In this document: in pieces, positions 51,591 to 62,588 of the stretch | Layout: each line of letters starts with the position of its first letter | Numbering within the stretch: position 1 is the stretch's first letter | Assembly (NCBI RefSeq): GCF_900496995.4 | Contig: NC_044030.1 | Coordinates: 76,300,017 to 76,364,016, forward strand | DNA: 64,000 bases | Direction: 5' to 3' | DNA from: Aquila chrysaetos chrysaetos | Lineage: Eukaryota > Chordata > Aves > Accipitriformes > Accipitridae | The notes under the pieces: generated by a model | Told to the model about the DNA's origin: nothing | Database searches by the model: none | Seen by the model: the letters and a program-made list of their open reading frames with translations, nothing else | Made by a program: the position numbers and the translations under genes

Positions 51591-51960
51591 CTGTTCTAGG
51601 GGGTCCAACCCGGGGGGGTGGCGATGCCCCAACCCTGGGGCAGGCTGGACCGGGCCGAGTAACGAGACCCCCCCGCAGGAGCCCCGGGGGCTGCCCCCGG
51701 CCGCCCCGCCCCGCAGGGGGATCCCCTCCCGTGACGTCACGGGGGAGCCCCCTGCCCTCTCCCCGCCCCTCCCTTTGCTCCGCCCCAGCCTCTGCGATTG
51801 GGTAGAGCCCTACTCGGCCACGCCCCTGACGGTCAGGCGGGCCTTGATCTGACCCCGCCCCTGCCTCTCCACCCTGATCTCCTATTGGCTGCCGACCTGT
51901 CACTCTAGCCCGGCCCTGCCCGCACGGACAGTGCACCGCGCTGCCCCCCGCGGCCAGCGG
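51590..51960. promoter_or_regulatory. Orphan CpG-island promoter with CRE
   Basis: A CpG-rich segment with a perfect palindromic cAMP-response element TGACGTCA (51732-51739), several GC boxes (CCGCCCC) and two inverted CCAAT boxes (GCGATTGGG near 51795, CTATTGGCT near 51882). No intact gene starts here. The nearest coding-like sequence downstream is the GT31 pseudogene. Confidence 0.55.
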
Positions 51961-51964
51961 TCCC

Positions 51965-52145
51965 AGCGCACCCGCTGCACCCCACTGAACCCCACTGCAC
52001 CCCACTGCACCCGACTGAACCCCACTGCACCCCACTGCACCCGACTGAACCCTACTGCACCCCACTGAACCCCATTGCACCCCACTGCCACCCCCTCTGC
52101 ACCCCCTCTGCAGCCCCACCGACACCCTACTGCACCCCAACACAC
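51965..52145. repeat. CCCCACTGCA minisatellite
   Basis: About 15 imperfect copies of a 10-bp unit alternating CCCCACTGCA and CCCCACTGAA, decaying rightward into CACCCC-rich sequence. Confidence 0.92.
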
Positions 52146-53179
52146 TCACACTGCAACCCCACTGCAACCCCACACACCCCGTTGCACGCTCGGTCTAACG
52201 CTCCCAGTTCCCGGTGCTGCACGCCGCTGTCTCCTGCTGTACCCCCAATGCCACCCATGCACCCCTGATCTGCAACCCTCACAGCACCCCACTGCAGGCC
52301 CTGCTGCAACTCCACCTTCCTCTGCAGCCAGACCCGCTACTGCACCCCATCCCAGGGCACCCCTCACTGCACTTCACCTCCTGCCAGGGACCTGGCCTCT
52401 CTCTGTGAGAGGGAGCAGCCTGCCCCACCGCCCCAGCACCCCCAGGCCTTGGTGAATTGGGTGCCATGGTGTCCCAGAGCTGGAGGCAGGAGGCTGCAGC
52501 CTCTGGTGGGGAGCGCGGCAGGATGCCAGGGAGCAAGGCAGGATGGTGGGGAGCATGGTGGGGTGGTGGGGAGCACAGCAGGGTAGTGGGGAGCGTGGGC
52601 AACTGCAGCCCAAAGGTGCCCTCCTGTTGCAACCTCACTGGTTGCAAGCGGCAGGGCTCAGGAAGGGAGATCCCACCTTTCTCCTACCTTCGCCCACCCT
52701 GGTCAGCCCCAAAGGAGAAAGACAGGGCAGAGCTGTTTACAGGCAGTGACCCCACTGCCAGGAGGCTTAGGGCCAGAGCTGCTGGCCAGCAGCCAGCCGG
52801 TTTCTGCTCCCTGCTCGGGAGCACAGAGGATGTTTTTTGTATGGCCATGGAAGCCCCATCGCCACCAGGGCTGGTCCCACTCCCAGCAGCCCCCATGGGC
52901 CCCAGCTCCCTGGCTGCTGCATCATGGGGCCAGCACACCTCTGCAGTATGGCCCTTCTCTCTGATCCAGGGTGCACAGCTGGTGTGGGATGAGGGACGGT
53001 GCCGCGAGAGGTCACGGGCTTTCCCAGCACCACCCACCCACGCTTCTCCCCTGCCAGATGCCAGCTGGGCTGCAACGTTGCTGCTCAGTGGTGCTGTAGC
53101 ACCTGCTGTCCCCCAGTCACCTCTCTGGTGGCCCCCGTTGGCCATGCCCCTGGCTGCTGCCCCTGGCTTGGCCACACGT

Positions 53180-53815
53180 GGGGTGCATGCTGGCGTGTGC
53201 ATCTGGAGGACGTGGGGTGCCCTGGCAAGCCCCTGCAGTGGTGTTTCTAGTGGGGCAGGCATCCGAGGCAGCAGTGGGCTGGGGTGTGCAGCGGGAAGGG
53301 CAGGAGTTGGGGGACATCTTGCTGGGGAGCTACACGGACATGTATTGAAGCCTCACCCTGAAGGTCACGCACGGCCTCTGAGCAGTGCTGGCCCTGCTAC
53401 ATCCTCAAGATGGATGACGACTGCTTCAACATGGACTGCTTGCCCATCTTCCTGGCTGGGCTTGACCTGACACAGACCAGCCTCTCTGTGGGGTCCCTCT
53501 TCTCCTGGGAGAAGTGACAGGTCACCTGCCAGCCCTCCAGCAAGCGGCACGTGGCATGGCAGGAATACTGTTCTGACATTTACCTGCCCTATACCAGTGG
53601 CATCACCTACATCCTCTCCCTGGACGCGACCAAGTGATTCTGGGGGCAGCCAGCACGTCCGCCCCATCCCCATGGAGGATGTGGGCATCCTGGTGGAGGT
53701 GGTAGGGTCCAAGTCAGAGCCAGTGACCGCTTTGCCAAGCACAATATGCCATGGCATGTCTGCAACTACTGCTACCTGATGGTGATCTGTGTCCTGAGCC
53801 CCAGGAGCAGGAGGG
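53180..53815 (+). pseudogene. Beta-1,3-glycosyltransferase (GT31) pseudogene
   Basis: Resembles the single-exon beta-1,3-galactosyl/N-acetylglucosaminyltransferases of the Golgi. In order, but in changing frames, one can read: RTWGALASP (the family's R-x-TWG block); FLVGQ; ELGDILLGSYTDMY; SLTLKVTHG; CYILKMDDDCFN, which carries the DxD-type motif at 53413-53421; VGSLFSWEK; YTSGITYILSLDA; PMEDVGILVE, the family's P-x-EDV block near 53669; and FAKHNMPWHVCNYCYLMVI. Lesions include a frameshift near 53235, in-frame TGA codons at 53346-53348, near 53380, after SLFSWEK and after LSLDATK, and more frameshifts before the EDV block. Any upstream signal-anchor region is not recognisable. The exact subfamily cannot be set by eye. 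Confidence 0.75.
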
Positions 53816-54277
53816 GGCTCACTGTCTGTGACAGCCCCAGCTCACCTGCTGGAAGTGACCAGCTAAGGACCCAGCGATCAAGGGACCACGGCTGCAGCAC
53901 ATGCTGCCTCCCCAGCCGCAGTGCTGCCCAGCATTGCCCACCCTGGCCCCTTCCCTTGCAGAAGGATGCAGCTTGTGTCCCATCTGGGCTCCCTGCCCTC
54001 CTAAACCCCAGCAGCAGCCCTGCTCCACTCCACAACCTGGCAGCATGTTCTCCAGACCAGGGTCCTGTTGGCCCCAGGCGCAACTGGAAGCTGTCAGGGC
54101 ATGGGCAGGGGCACAGAACATATATCTGCCCCGCTGTGTGTGGCCTGGGAGTTTCTCGGAGGCTGTAAATAGCTGAGTTCCCCTTCTGCTCATCTCGAAA
54201 GTGAGAAGGGGAACATCCCCCGGAGATGGGGAAAGAATCGGTCGATCGTTGTCACTGGTACAAAAGCTATTTTTAAT

Positions 54278-54283
54278 TTTATT
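54278..54283 (-). terminator. Polyadenylation signal of the SANT-like gene
   Basis: TTTATT on the plus strand (AATAAA on the minus strand), about 110 bp beyond the stop codon. Confidence 0.65.
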
Positions 54284-54392
54284 AAAATGTCTCTCTTCTA
54301 TAAACTTCCAAAATATCCAGGGCCTCTGCTATAAAGATTTGCGCCACAGCTGTGTAGTGAATCGCTGCCCCTGGGGCTGGGGATGGTGGCAC

Positions 54393-57160
54393 TCATGGCG
54401 GGGTGCAGCCGGCAGCAGGGGACACCCGAGGCTCCTCTTTGTGATCTGGGGAGGTGTGGGAAGCACCTGGGGAGCAGGGCACCCCGGGGCCACCTTCAAA
54501 AAGGGGCACGTGGGGGACGTAGTGACCAAGTGGGCCAGGGTGGGTCTGCGGCCGGAGCAGGAGCTGGTGCAGGGTCTCACCCACCTGCACCAGGCTGTGG
54601 GAGAGGAGGTGGAGGTGGGAGACAGTGTCACTGGCCAGGCTCTCCAGCAGCGCCTGCTGCTGCCGCGATGTTTGCAGGATCTGCACCAGCAGCTGCTGAA
54701 CGCTCTGAAGCAAGCCTGCCACGCTGGAGCCTGCAGTGAGAGGCAGGTCAGTGGCAGCAAAACCTCACCATGGCTCTGAGAGCCCCTGCCGTGAGGCTGT
54801 TGGGATGCTGCAGGGAGGACCCACCTTGCAGGCTTGCATCTGATGCCCCTTCTGCTGCTGGCTGCTCGCTCATGGCAGCTGTCCCAGGGGAGCCCGGGGC
54901 TGTGGTGGCCACTGGCAGCACTTGGTTTCCTCTTTGCATCCCCGGGGACGTCTCACCAGGAAAATCTGCCACAATCGTTTGGCATGGAGGGAGCAACCAG
55001 AGCGCTGGAGCCACTCAAGCCCAAGCCCCATACACAGCCTGACCCCACTGCAGAGCCCCAGGAGGGCACTGCTCGTGGGAGTTCCTGCTCTCTGTCCCCG
55101 CTCTCCGTCCCCACAGGCAGGATAGGACACAGATACCCCCTGGAGCAGGGGGACTTGCTCGAAGCTGCAGACACTTACCAGCCTTTCGCTCAGCTCTTTC
55201 CTGCTTCAGGGCAGTGTGACAGCCTGGGAAGAGAACAGACGCAGTCCGTGAGCTTCAGCTACCTCCTGCCCCGGGGCGCACAAGCACAGTGGCCTGGGCA
55301 CGGTACTCACCCAGGAGGGGAAGGGGAGGGAAGCAGTGACCGGTGTCTGCAACGAGAACCGTATCAGACCCTGCTCGTGGGGCTGAGGGGGTTTACTGGG
55401 CTGAGTGGGGCAAGGAAAGCCTTACGTGGCATGGTGGGGGAAACGGGCAGCACTCCAGCGACGTGGTCCCCACTGGCTGCTGGGAGAGAGCAGAGAGGAG
55501 AGATGTGCTGTCTGACAGGACCTGTTGGGGGATCACCACCACCCGGGGTCTGCCCAGCTTGCCCCGGCCAGCCCCGCAGCCCGACATGCCCTAGCCACAG
55601 CTCCACAGCACCCTGCAGGGCCCCAAAGCATTTCACGAGCTAGATACAAAAGCAGGAGTCACTCACCCACCACTGCAATGCAGCCACCTCTGGGCTGGAA
55701 GGCAGCAGCGGCGTAGCAGCGCGCAGCAACGCTACACAACAGATTAGGACTGGAAGTGAAGGAGAATCCCATATCCACTTGAAACTGCAGGGGGAATTTA
55801 GGGAGACAGAAGGTAATTACCCAGTGCAGGATGCTGGCCGGGGCACCCACGCAAATCAGACCCAGGGACATACCCTGCATCACCTCAGTGCCAAACCCTC
55901 AAGAGTGCAAACACTGAGGGGGCTGCAGGATCCGCCCCTGGGTGGGCTGCAGGGCAGGGGAGCTGCAGGCACCTCTGGCCCTCACACACAGTCCTAACTC
56001 ATCTGGAGGCTTATGGTGTTACTGGGGAAGGGGGAAGCCAGGACCTGTCGAAGGAAGGGGAGTCACATGCCCTGCAGTGCCGCACAGCCACAAGAGCCCC
56101 CTGAGCTGGATCGGGGCCACCGTCCCTTTGAGACCTTGAGCCCCGCAACCTGCCATGGGGCAGCCAGCAGCCTCGCCATGCCCTCAGGCTGGGTCAGAGC
56201 TGGGGACCCCCTCCTCCCCTGTCCCAGCCATCCCCATCCCCTCACGCTCTGGGGCTGGTTTGGAGCCAAAGCCTCTGGAGAGAGGTCCCAACACCCCCAT
56301 TGGCGAGCATCCCTGCTAAGGGACTTGTGATGGGACCCCCGACCCTCTAAGCCCCCCCATTCCCATCATGCTGGCATGGGCTTGGGCTGGAGCCGTGGCC
56401 GTGCAGCCCGGTGCAGCGGGGCAGACCGGTACTTACGGCTCTCTGGCTCGTCCTTCACACACTGCAGCAGAGGGGACAGCAGCATGCCTGGGGCGTCCCT
56501 GCCGACATCGTGCTCTGCAGAAGGAGAGTGAGGGGTTGCAGAAAAGAGCTTCGATAACTGGGAGACGAGGTGTGCCTGCCACCCCACAGCTGGGATAAGC
56601 CACACTCCAGCTGCCTGAGCCCACAAGTACCTGGTGGCTCTGGCGAGGATGAAGGGTGGGCAGCAGGGGCTGACCTGCGCTTCCTGGGGGGCAGCTTCAC
56701 CAGGTCTAGAGGTAAAGAAAGAGATCATCAGCAGACCCTGGGTGGCCATGCAGCACCAGTGCTCCCCCAGTATCCCACGTCCAGCCACACCGCAGAGCTC
56801 ACCCACCCATCCCTGGCACCCACCTGGCATCCTCCGCTCGCCGAAAACGGGCCGCCCGGCCGCCTTCCAGATGCTCTTCATGGCTCGGTAGTGCGGGGGC
56901 AGGCAGGGCGAGTGGTGTCCTGCCCTCCGGCGCGTCTCCCGCTCAGAGTGGAAAGCCTGCTTGAGTGCCTTCCACTTGGAGCGGCACTGGGCCACGCTGC
57001 GCCCGTAGCCGGCCGCCGCCAGCCCCTGGGAGATCTCCCGCCACAGTGCCTCGTTGGGTCGCGACGTGGAAGCCATGAGCAGGGTGGCCTCCCCGGAGCT
57101 CCCCACCAGCGCCAGGAGGCTGCTGACCTCCGCCTGCGTCCAGGCTCGCCCGCGGGGCAT
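54393..57160 (-). CDS. Uncharacterised Myb/SANT-like domain protein
   Basis: Likely nuclear DNA-binding protein; specific role unknown. Eight exons: 57160-56824, 56705-56631, 56514-56437, 55777-55667, 55476-55426, 55223-55179, 54965-54825 and 54730-54393. The total is 1176 nt (391 aa) and the frame closes. Residues about 1-110 form a Myb/SANT-like (Myb_DNA-bind_4, trihelix-type) domain: GRAWTQAEVSSLLALVG, NEALWREISQGLAAAGYGRS and QCRSKWKALKQAFHSERETR. A basic patch KLPPRKRRS follows in exon 2 and may be a nuclear signal. Exon 3 ends CVKDEPES, a SUMO-like VKDEP motif. The last exon has a leucine/glutamine-rich helical segment (VAGLLQSVQQLLVQILQTSR) suited to oligomerisation. An upstream in-frame ATG at 57193 would add 11 residues. 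Related to MSANTD/ZSCAN-type SANT proteins, but I cannot assign an orthologue. Middle exons 4-6 rest on splice sites and phase only. Confidence 0.78.
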
Positions 57161-57264
57161 GCTGCCGGGGGCGAGGGTGGGTGCCGGGGGCAAACCTCGG
57201 CCCCGGGCCGGTGGTGAGGCCGGGATGGGCAGGGCTCAGCCCCGGGGCTCGGCCGTGCGCTCCC

Positions 57265-57560
57265 CGGGAGTCTGCCGCACCGGGAGCCTCACCGGGATCT
57301 GCACCGGCAGCCGCCGGGAGCTGCACCGGGGGCCGGCCCCGGGAGCTGCACCGGGATCCGCGGGGATCCGCACCGGGAGTCGCGGGGATCCGCACCGGGA
57401 GCTGCACCGGGGGCCGAAGGGGAAGCCGCACCGGGATCCGCGCCGGGGACCGCCGAGAGCCGCACCGGCGGTCGCACCGGGAGCCGCACCGAGCGCTCCT
57501 GCGCGGCACCGGGCGCCGCGCCGGGAGCTGCCGGGAGTCGCCGGGAGCCGCACCGAGCAT
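57265..57560. repeat. GC-rich tandem array upstream of the SANT-like gene
   Basis: Many imperfect units of about 15-24 bp built from GGGAGCCGCACCGGGATCCG variants, inside the CpG island just 5' of the gene. It is open in several frames. Confidence 0.88.
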
Positions 57561-57867
57561 GTGCAGCCCCGGGAGGAGCCGCTGGGAAACGTAGTCCTGG
57601 CCTCGCTAACCCCCCCCATCACCCGCCAGCCGGGCGGAGGGGGTCTTTGTCTGCCCGCAGGCATCCCCGCTCCTGCCTGCCCTGCCTGCCCTGCCCGGCT
57701 GTAGGGGTGGAGGTGCGCGGTGCGGCAGGGAGCCCGGGGTCTCTGCCCCCCCCCCCCCCCCGAGGGCACAGCAGGGATGGCCATCACGGCAGCCCTCAAG
57801 GCTCGGGGAGTGGAAGGAGCAGCCCAGGCCCCCGCTTTCCTGGGCTGAGATGCAGCTGCAGGCCCAT

Positions 57868-57901
57868 GAAAAAAAAAAAAAAAAAAAAGAGGGGGGGGGG
57901 G
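57868..57901. repeat. Poly-A/poly-G run
   Basis: A run of about 20 A followed by a G-rich run. No retroelement body was recognised next to it. Confidence 0.8.
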
Positions 57902-57965
57902 GCAGCAGAAACCACATCTGAGCAAACACCCCGTCGTCTTGCTGCTTTGAGAGTGCGGAGCCGGG

Positions 57966-58038
57966 GGATGCAGGCAGGGCCCCGTGTCCTGCTCCCCAAG
58001 GATGCAGGCAGGGCCCCGTGTCCTGCTCCCCAAGGATG
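57966..58038. repeat. ~37-bp direct duplication
   Basis: GGATGCAGGCAGGGCCCCGT followed by GTCCTGCTCCCCAA occurs twice in tandem, with the beginning of a third copy (GGATGCCCAGG). Confidence 0.88.
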
Positions 58039-58421
58039 CCCAGGTCCCCTGCACAATCCCTAGGACAGATCTGCTGAGCACCGAGGCGTCGGGTCAGGGA
58101 AGGCAGCCTCCACATGGCTGCCCAGTCCAGCCCTGGCCCTGTGTCTGAGCTAGCAGCCATCCCCACCGCTCGCTGCCCCCAAGCCGGGGGTGCGGGTTTC
58201 CCTGGTGCGGGGAATGCCTGGGTGCTGGCAGACCAGGGGTTCCCCCTCGCCCCGGTTGCTGGCAGCGCTGTGACCCCCCAGGGTTGGGGCCCAGGTGGTG
58301 CCCCTGGGGACCCCACCAGGAAGTGACACTCTCCATTTCGCGTCACACCCGGCTGCCAAAGGGGGCTGGGAGGGGGTTACCGCTTCCCCTGTGGGACACA
58401 GAGCGAGACACCAAGGGAGGG

Positions 58422-61400
58422 ATGGAAGAGGGGGTCACGTATGCTGATCTGCGTTTGCCCCCCACACCAGGTAATGGCGTGCTGCTCCCTGCCCCTGGCA
58501 CCCCAGCTTTCCCGGTGGGTCCCCTGCCCTCCTGCAGCCCCTTGCCCTCTGCAGAGCCGTTCCCCCAGCCCTGCTCCCCCCGCCTGCTCCTTTCGGGTAT
58601 CTTCTTCCCAAACAGCTTACTCTCCAGCCCCCTTGCAGTCTGCCTGCTCTCAGGGTGGGGGGCAGGAGGGGCTCAAGGGCAAGGGATGCCCACTGCACCT
58701 CAGTGCCACAGCACACACAGGCACCCCTCGGTCCGCTCTGCCCGCCCCATGCCAAGTGCTGTCTGCAGGGAAACGATTTCTAGAAGGGTCAAAGTGCTGC
58801 AAACAGGGTCTCCCTCAGTTTTCCTGGTCTCCCCCACTGCCTCCTGAGACCCTGCCCAGGGTTCACAGACCTTTCCTGGTTGGGGGGGTCCCCACTGCTA
58901 CCACCAAGCCCCCAGGGCTCAGGTTAACTCCCTTTCTCAGCTCCTCAGCAGCCACTGCGGCTGCCCTGGTGCTGGGCAGCCATCAGCCTGGCTCTCCTCT
59001 CCCTGCTGCTCCTGCTGGCACAAATCATCCTCGCTGGCTTGAGCTTCCACTGTGAGTATCTGCTTGTGCCCAGACCTCTCTGGCCGGGGTCTTGGGATCA
59101 GGGTTGGCACCACCGGGGCCTGTGTAGCAACAGACAGAGCTGCAGTTTGCCCACGGAGCCGGGACCTCCTGCCTGGGGCCGAGGGCGTTGCGGGTTCTGG
59201 GGCAAGCAGGAAAATTGGTGAGGCAAGACCTTGCCTGCCTGGCTGGGAGCAGAAGGCAAGGGAACAGCGTGGGCTTGGGGATGGTGCTGGGGCATCCCAC
59301 TCCATCACGTGGCAATGAAATTAAGAGGGAGGGAGAGTGGTGACACTGAAACCGAAAGGCAGAAGCACTTTCCCCGAAAGCCTGTTGTGTGATGGGCCCC
59401 CAAGCACAGCAAAAGCCACAAGGACCTTTGGCAGGCTTGGCTGGCAGGTCACCTAAAGTGGGGGACGCCCTTAGCCACAGCCGTGGCCTGTCCCATGGGA
59501 GAGGACACTGGGTGCTGCAGGGAGCAGGAGCCCAGGGTTGGCGGGGACACTCCTGTGCTCTTCTTCGGTAGATTTAGGACAACAGGAGAGCTGCACCCAT
59601 GGTCCGTGGAGCATGGAGGAGAGCCTCAGCTATGGGCAACAGACACTGCAAGGTAGGAGAGCATGGTGGGCTCCTGGGCAAGGCTTGGAGAGAGCCTGGC
59701 TGCTCCTTTCAAGAGGCAGGATCTGTCCCTACTCCAGAACGTGCCCCCCGCCAAGTCTTCCTTCAGCCTTGCTGCCTGTCCCCTGGCTCACAGCATGGAA
59801 TCCTGCCCCAGTGCTGCTGAACAGGCTGCACTGCTGGGACCCCTTCGGAAGAGATGACCCCAGCGCAGCTCAGTGTCGTGTGGGCCCGCCACCAGCATCA
59901 GGCTTATGGCTGCCATGAGCACCCATGTGCCAAATGGCATCGGGCACTCTCTTTCATCCAGTGTCTGGTGATGCTGAAATCTTGACTGCGTTCCCAGCGC
60001 TTTGCTAATGATGTTTGTATCATACCCCCAAACCTGGAGCTCTCCTTCCTGACCCACCTGCCCAATGCCAGCACCTTCGTGTAACCAGCCTATCTCCCCT
60101 GGTGCTCCCACTGGGGAGGTGGGCCTGTGACGTGGGAGCTGGGCTCCAGAGTAAGGGCAAGTGGAGGGCAGCCATAGGAGTACACTGGGCTGGTTGGTAC
60201 CCTGGCTGCCCCTTGTCACCCTCCTGTCACTTGGGCTGGGGGCTGGTGGCATTCCCTGCCAGCTGCCCCATCCCGGCTGCTCCTGCAGGCTGTATTTCTG
60301 GTGTGCAGGGAGATGCCAGTTCTGCCCGGCCGGCTGGCTCTGGGATGCAGGGCGGTGCTACTACTTCTCCTCTGCCAAAAAGAGCTGGGAGCAGAGCAGA
60401 GAAGACTGCTGCTCCAAAGGGGCACAGCTAGTCACCATCCGAGCCAACACCACCCTGGTGAGTGCACCCAGCCTGGCCTGTCCAACTCCCCGTGGGCATT
60501 GGGCTATGCTGGTGACCACCTCAAGGTCCCTCAGCAGTCACCCAGCCGTCACCAGCAGGGTCTCAGCTCCCTGGCTCTGGCCCATGTGCCCAAAGCCTAG
60601 CCAAGCCTCCAGGCAGGGACCTGGCGATGCTGTGCCCGTACTGCGCAGCCCCCATCACTAATGGTGTGGCTGGGGCTGGGTGTCCCCCCAGGGAGCTCAT
60701 GCGGGTCCTCTCCTGTGCTAGGCTTTCCTGGTGCGCGCAGCCAACATGAAGGTGTTCCACGTGGGACTGAAGAGGGATGGCTCCAGGTCTGACTGGAAGT
60801 GGCTGGATGGCACCGCACTGAAGGGGTGAGGCTGTCAGCTTGTCCCCAGCCAGGGGACGGCTGAGGGTCCAGCATCAGGGCCGGGGAGGAGACGGGGTGA
60901 CAGGCAGCCCACTGGCATGCAGGAATGTGCTCCACATTTTGGCCACCTCTTGTCTTCCCAGGGCTGCACTGGGGCATTTTAGGGAAGGGAAGATTGCGGG
61001 GGCCTGACCCTGGTGCCCACACCTTGCCTGGGTGAGGGGCTGGGGGGGGCTCCCCCAAAAGCAGGTTCCCAGGCTTTGCTTGGTGCAGCTGGTGCTGAGC
61101 CCTGCCAGGAGGGATCTGGGGGTGCTGCAGGCATGATGGGGCTGGGGGCTGCATGTCAAACAGGCAGAGGTAGGGTGGGGGAGATCAGAGCATGTGTCCT
61201 AATTGGGAGGAGGGTGGCAGGGGAGGGCGAGCTTTTCCCCCACAGCATCTCTGTGCAGCCTCTGGTCCCTGGCTGGAGATGCTGCTGATGGGATGACCCC
61301 AGCCCTTCCCACCCATCCCATCTCAGCCCGCTCTCTCCCTGCAGGCTCTTCCCAATCCAGCGCTCCACCAGCTCCTACCTGGCCTGCGGCAGGGTGTCAG

Positions 61401-61540
61401 GCCTGGGGCTGTCAGGGGGTCTGTGCGGGGAAGCCCTCGGCTGGGTCTGCGAGCAGAGCGCAGCCACCCTGCAGTGGCTCCGGTCCTCGCCCCCCGCCTT
61501 CCTCTGGGGAAACACCACCTACACCTGTGTGGGGCCGTGA
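58422..61540 (+). CDS. CD72-like C-type lectin receptor (tandem paralogue)
   Basis: Predicted type II membrane receptor of leukocytes. Six exons: 58422-58470, 58941-59051, 59572-59652, 60309-60457, 60722-60825 and 61345-61540. The total is 690 nt (229 aa) with a closed frame. The cytoplasmic tail begins MEEGVTYADLRLPP, with an ITIM-like V-T-Y-A-D-L similar to the CD72 N-terminus. A membrane span lies at about residues 27-50 (ISLALLSLLLLLAQIILAGL). The stalk is only about 27 residues. The C-type lectin-like domain (about 81-229) has CPAGWLWDAGRCYYFS, SWEQSREDCCSKGAQLV, FHVGLKRDG, WKWLDGT and GWVCEQ. No EPN/QPD or WND calcium-site motif is present, so calcium-dependent sugar binding is unlikely. 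Two NTT glycosylation sites are visible. Its position directly before CD72, same strand, suggests a tandem duplication. Confidence 0.87.
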
Positions 61541-61667
61541 TGACCGTGGGGACCTCCAGCCTGTCCCACCACCCTGCTCCCTGCCCGGCCCCACCGCATG
61601 GGCATCCCCGGCTGCTGCTGCCTCCTCACTCAGACCTCTTTACCTCCCTGGATCTCTGCACTTTGCC

Positions 61668-61673
61668 AATAAA
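61668..61673 (+). terminator. Polyadenylation signal of the CD72-like gene
   Basis: AATAAA in GCCAATAAACTCTGG, 128 bp after the stop codon. Confidence 0.8.
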
Positions 61674-62588
61674 CTCTGGCACTTGGATGCTGTGGCTGGC
61701 TTTGGGGGATGAAGGTGGTGGGATGGAGGAGCATCCTCCAGCTCACTGACTCGGTCGCATCACTGCCCAGTGGGAAACTGCAGCTGCCGTGGCACTGTTT
61801 GGGAGCCAGCATCCACCCAAGCGTCCCCATGGCCTGGTGGCAGTGTGGAGCAGCTCCTGTGCAGGCTGGACCAGGTCCCCCCAAAGCTCTGGGCTTTCTG
61901 GTCATGGTGGCTGCCTGGGGTTTATGCTTCTTGGGAAAGGCAGCTGAGAGGTGACCCTTTGCCTCCCCGGTCCCACAGAAGGCTTGGGCTGGGCAGCAGT
62001 TTGTCTCCTGCTACCTGCCCAGTCTGAGGGGGTCACGGCAAACACCCTCACTTTGCTTTGAGGCTGGGTGATGTACGAGAGCCTAAAAGGCCAGCTGGGG
62101 CTTGGCTTGGAGGAGTTTGGTCTTGGGGGCTGTTATGGTTTCAATATAGACCACCTGGGTTTTGCCAGCAGCATGCCGCTCTGGTGTGGACATGCCTGGG
62201 AGTCCTGGCACATGCGGAGGACTAAGACCCCACAATCACTGCATCCCATTTCCCGAGCAGGGGCTGCGATGGGGAAGGTGATGCATGGAGCAGCATGGCC
62301 CTGCTGTGGCCAGTACACACGGGCTCTCGGGGCTCCTTGCAGCCTGGGGAGGCAGATGCAGAGCATGCTGCCCAGGATAGAGCTCGTTCATGCCCCCAGC
62401 CCCTGAAGCAAGAGCAGCCTCAGAAATAAAACCACTTTTTGTAAATAAAGCAACTACTTCTGCTTTTCTGCACATGAAGATGTGGCTCCACCCCATGCAA
62501 TCTTGGCCACAGACTGTCACCTGATGGCGGTGGAGCAGGGAAGGACCGAGTCCCTGGACTGCTGCCGCCTGCGGCAGCACCCGCTTAC
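61674..62588. other. Spacer between the CD72-like gene and CD72
   Basis: 0.9 kb without recognisable coding sequence. Two AATAAA signals close together (near 62424 and 62443) may belong to an alternative 3' end of the upstream gene. The CD72 promoter must lie in the right-hand part; no clear TATA box was seen. Confidence 0.5.

Noticed and set aside
52457-53470. 337-codon plus-strand ORF as an intact gene
   Set aside because: Only its last part overlaps the GT31 motifs, and the conserved blocks continue in other frames beyond several stops; the long upstream part has no homology I recognise.
57868-57901. Poly-A run as the tail of a processed pseudogene or LINE
   Set aside because: No retroelement body or coding homology lies on either side and no target duplication was seen.
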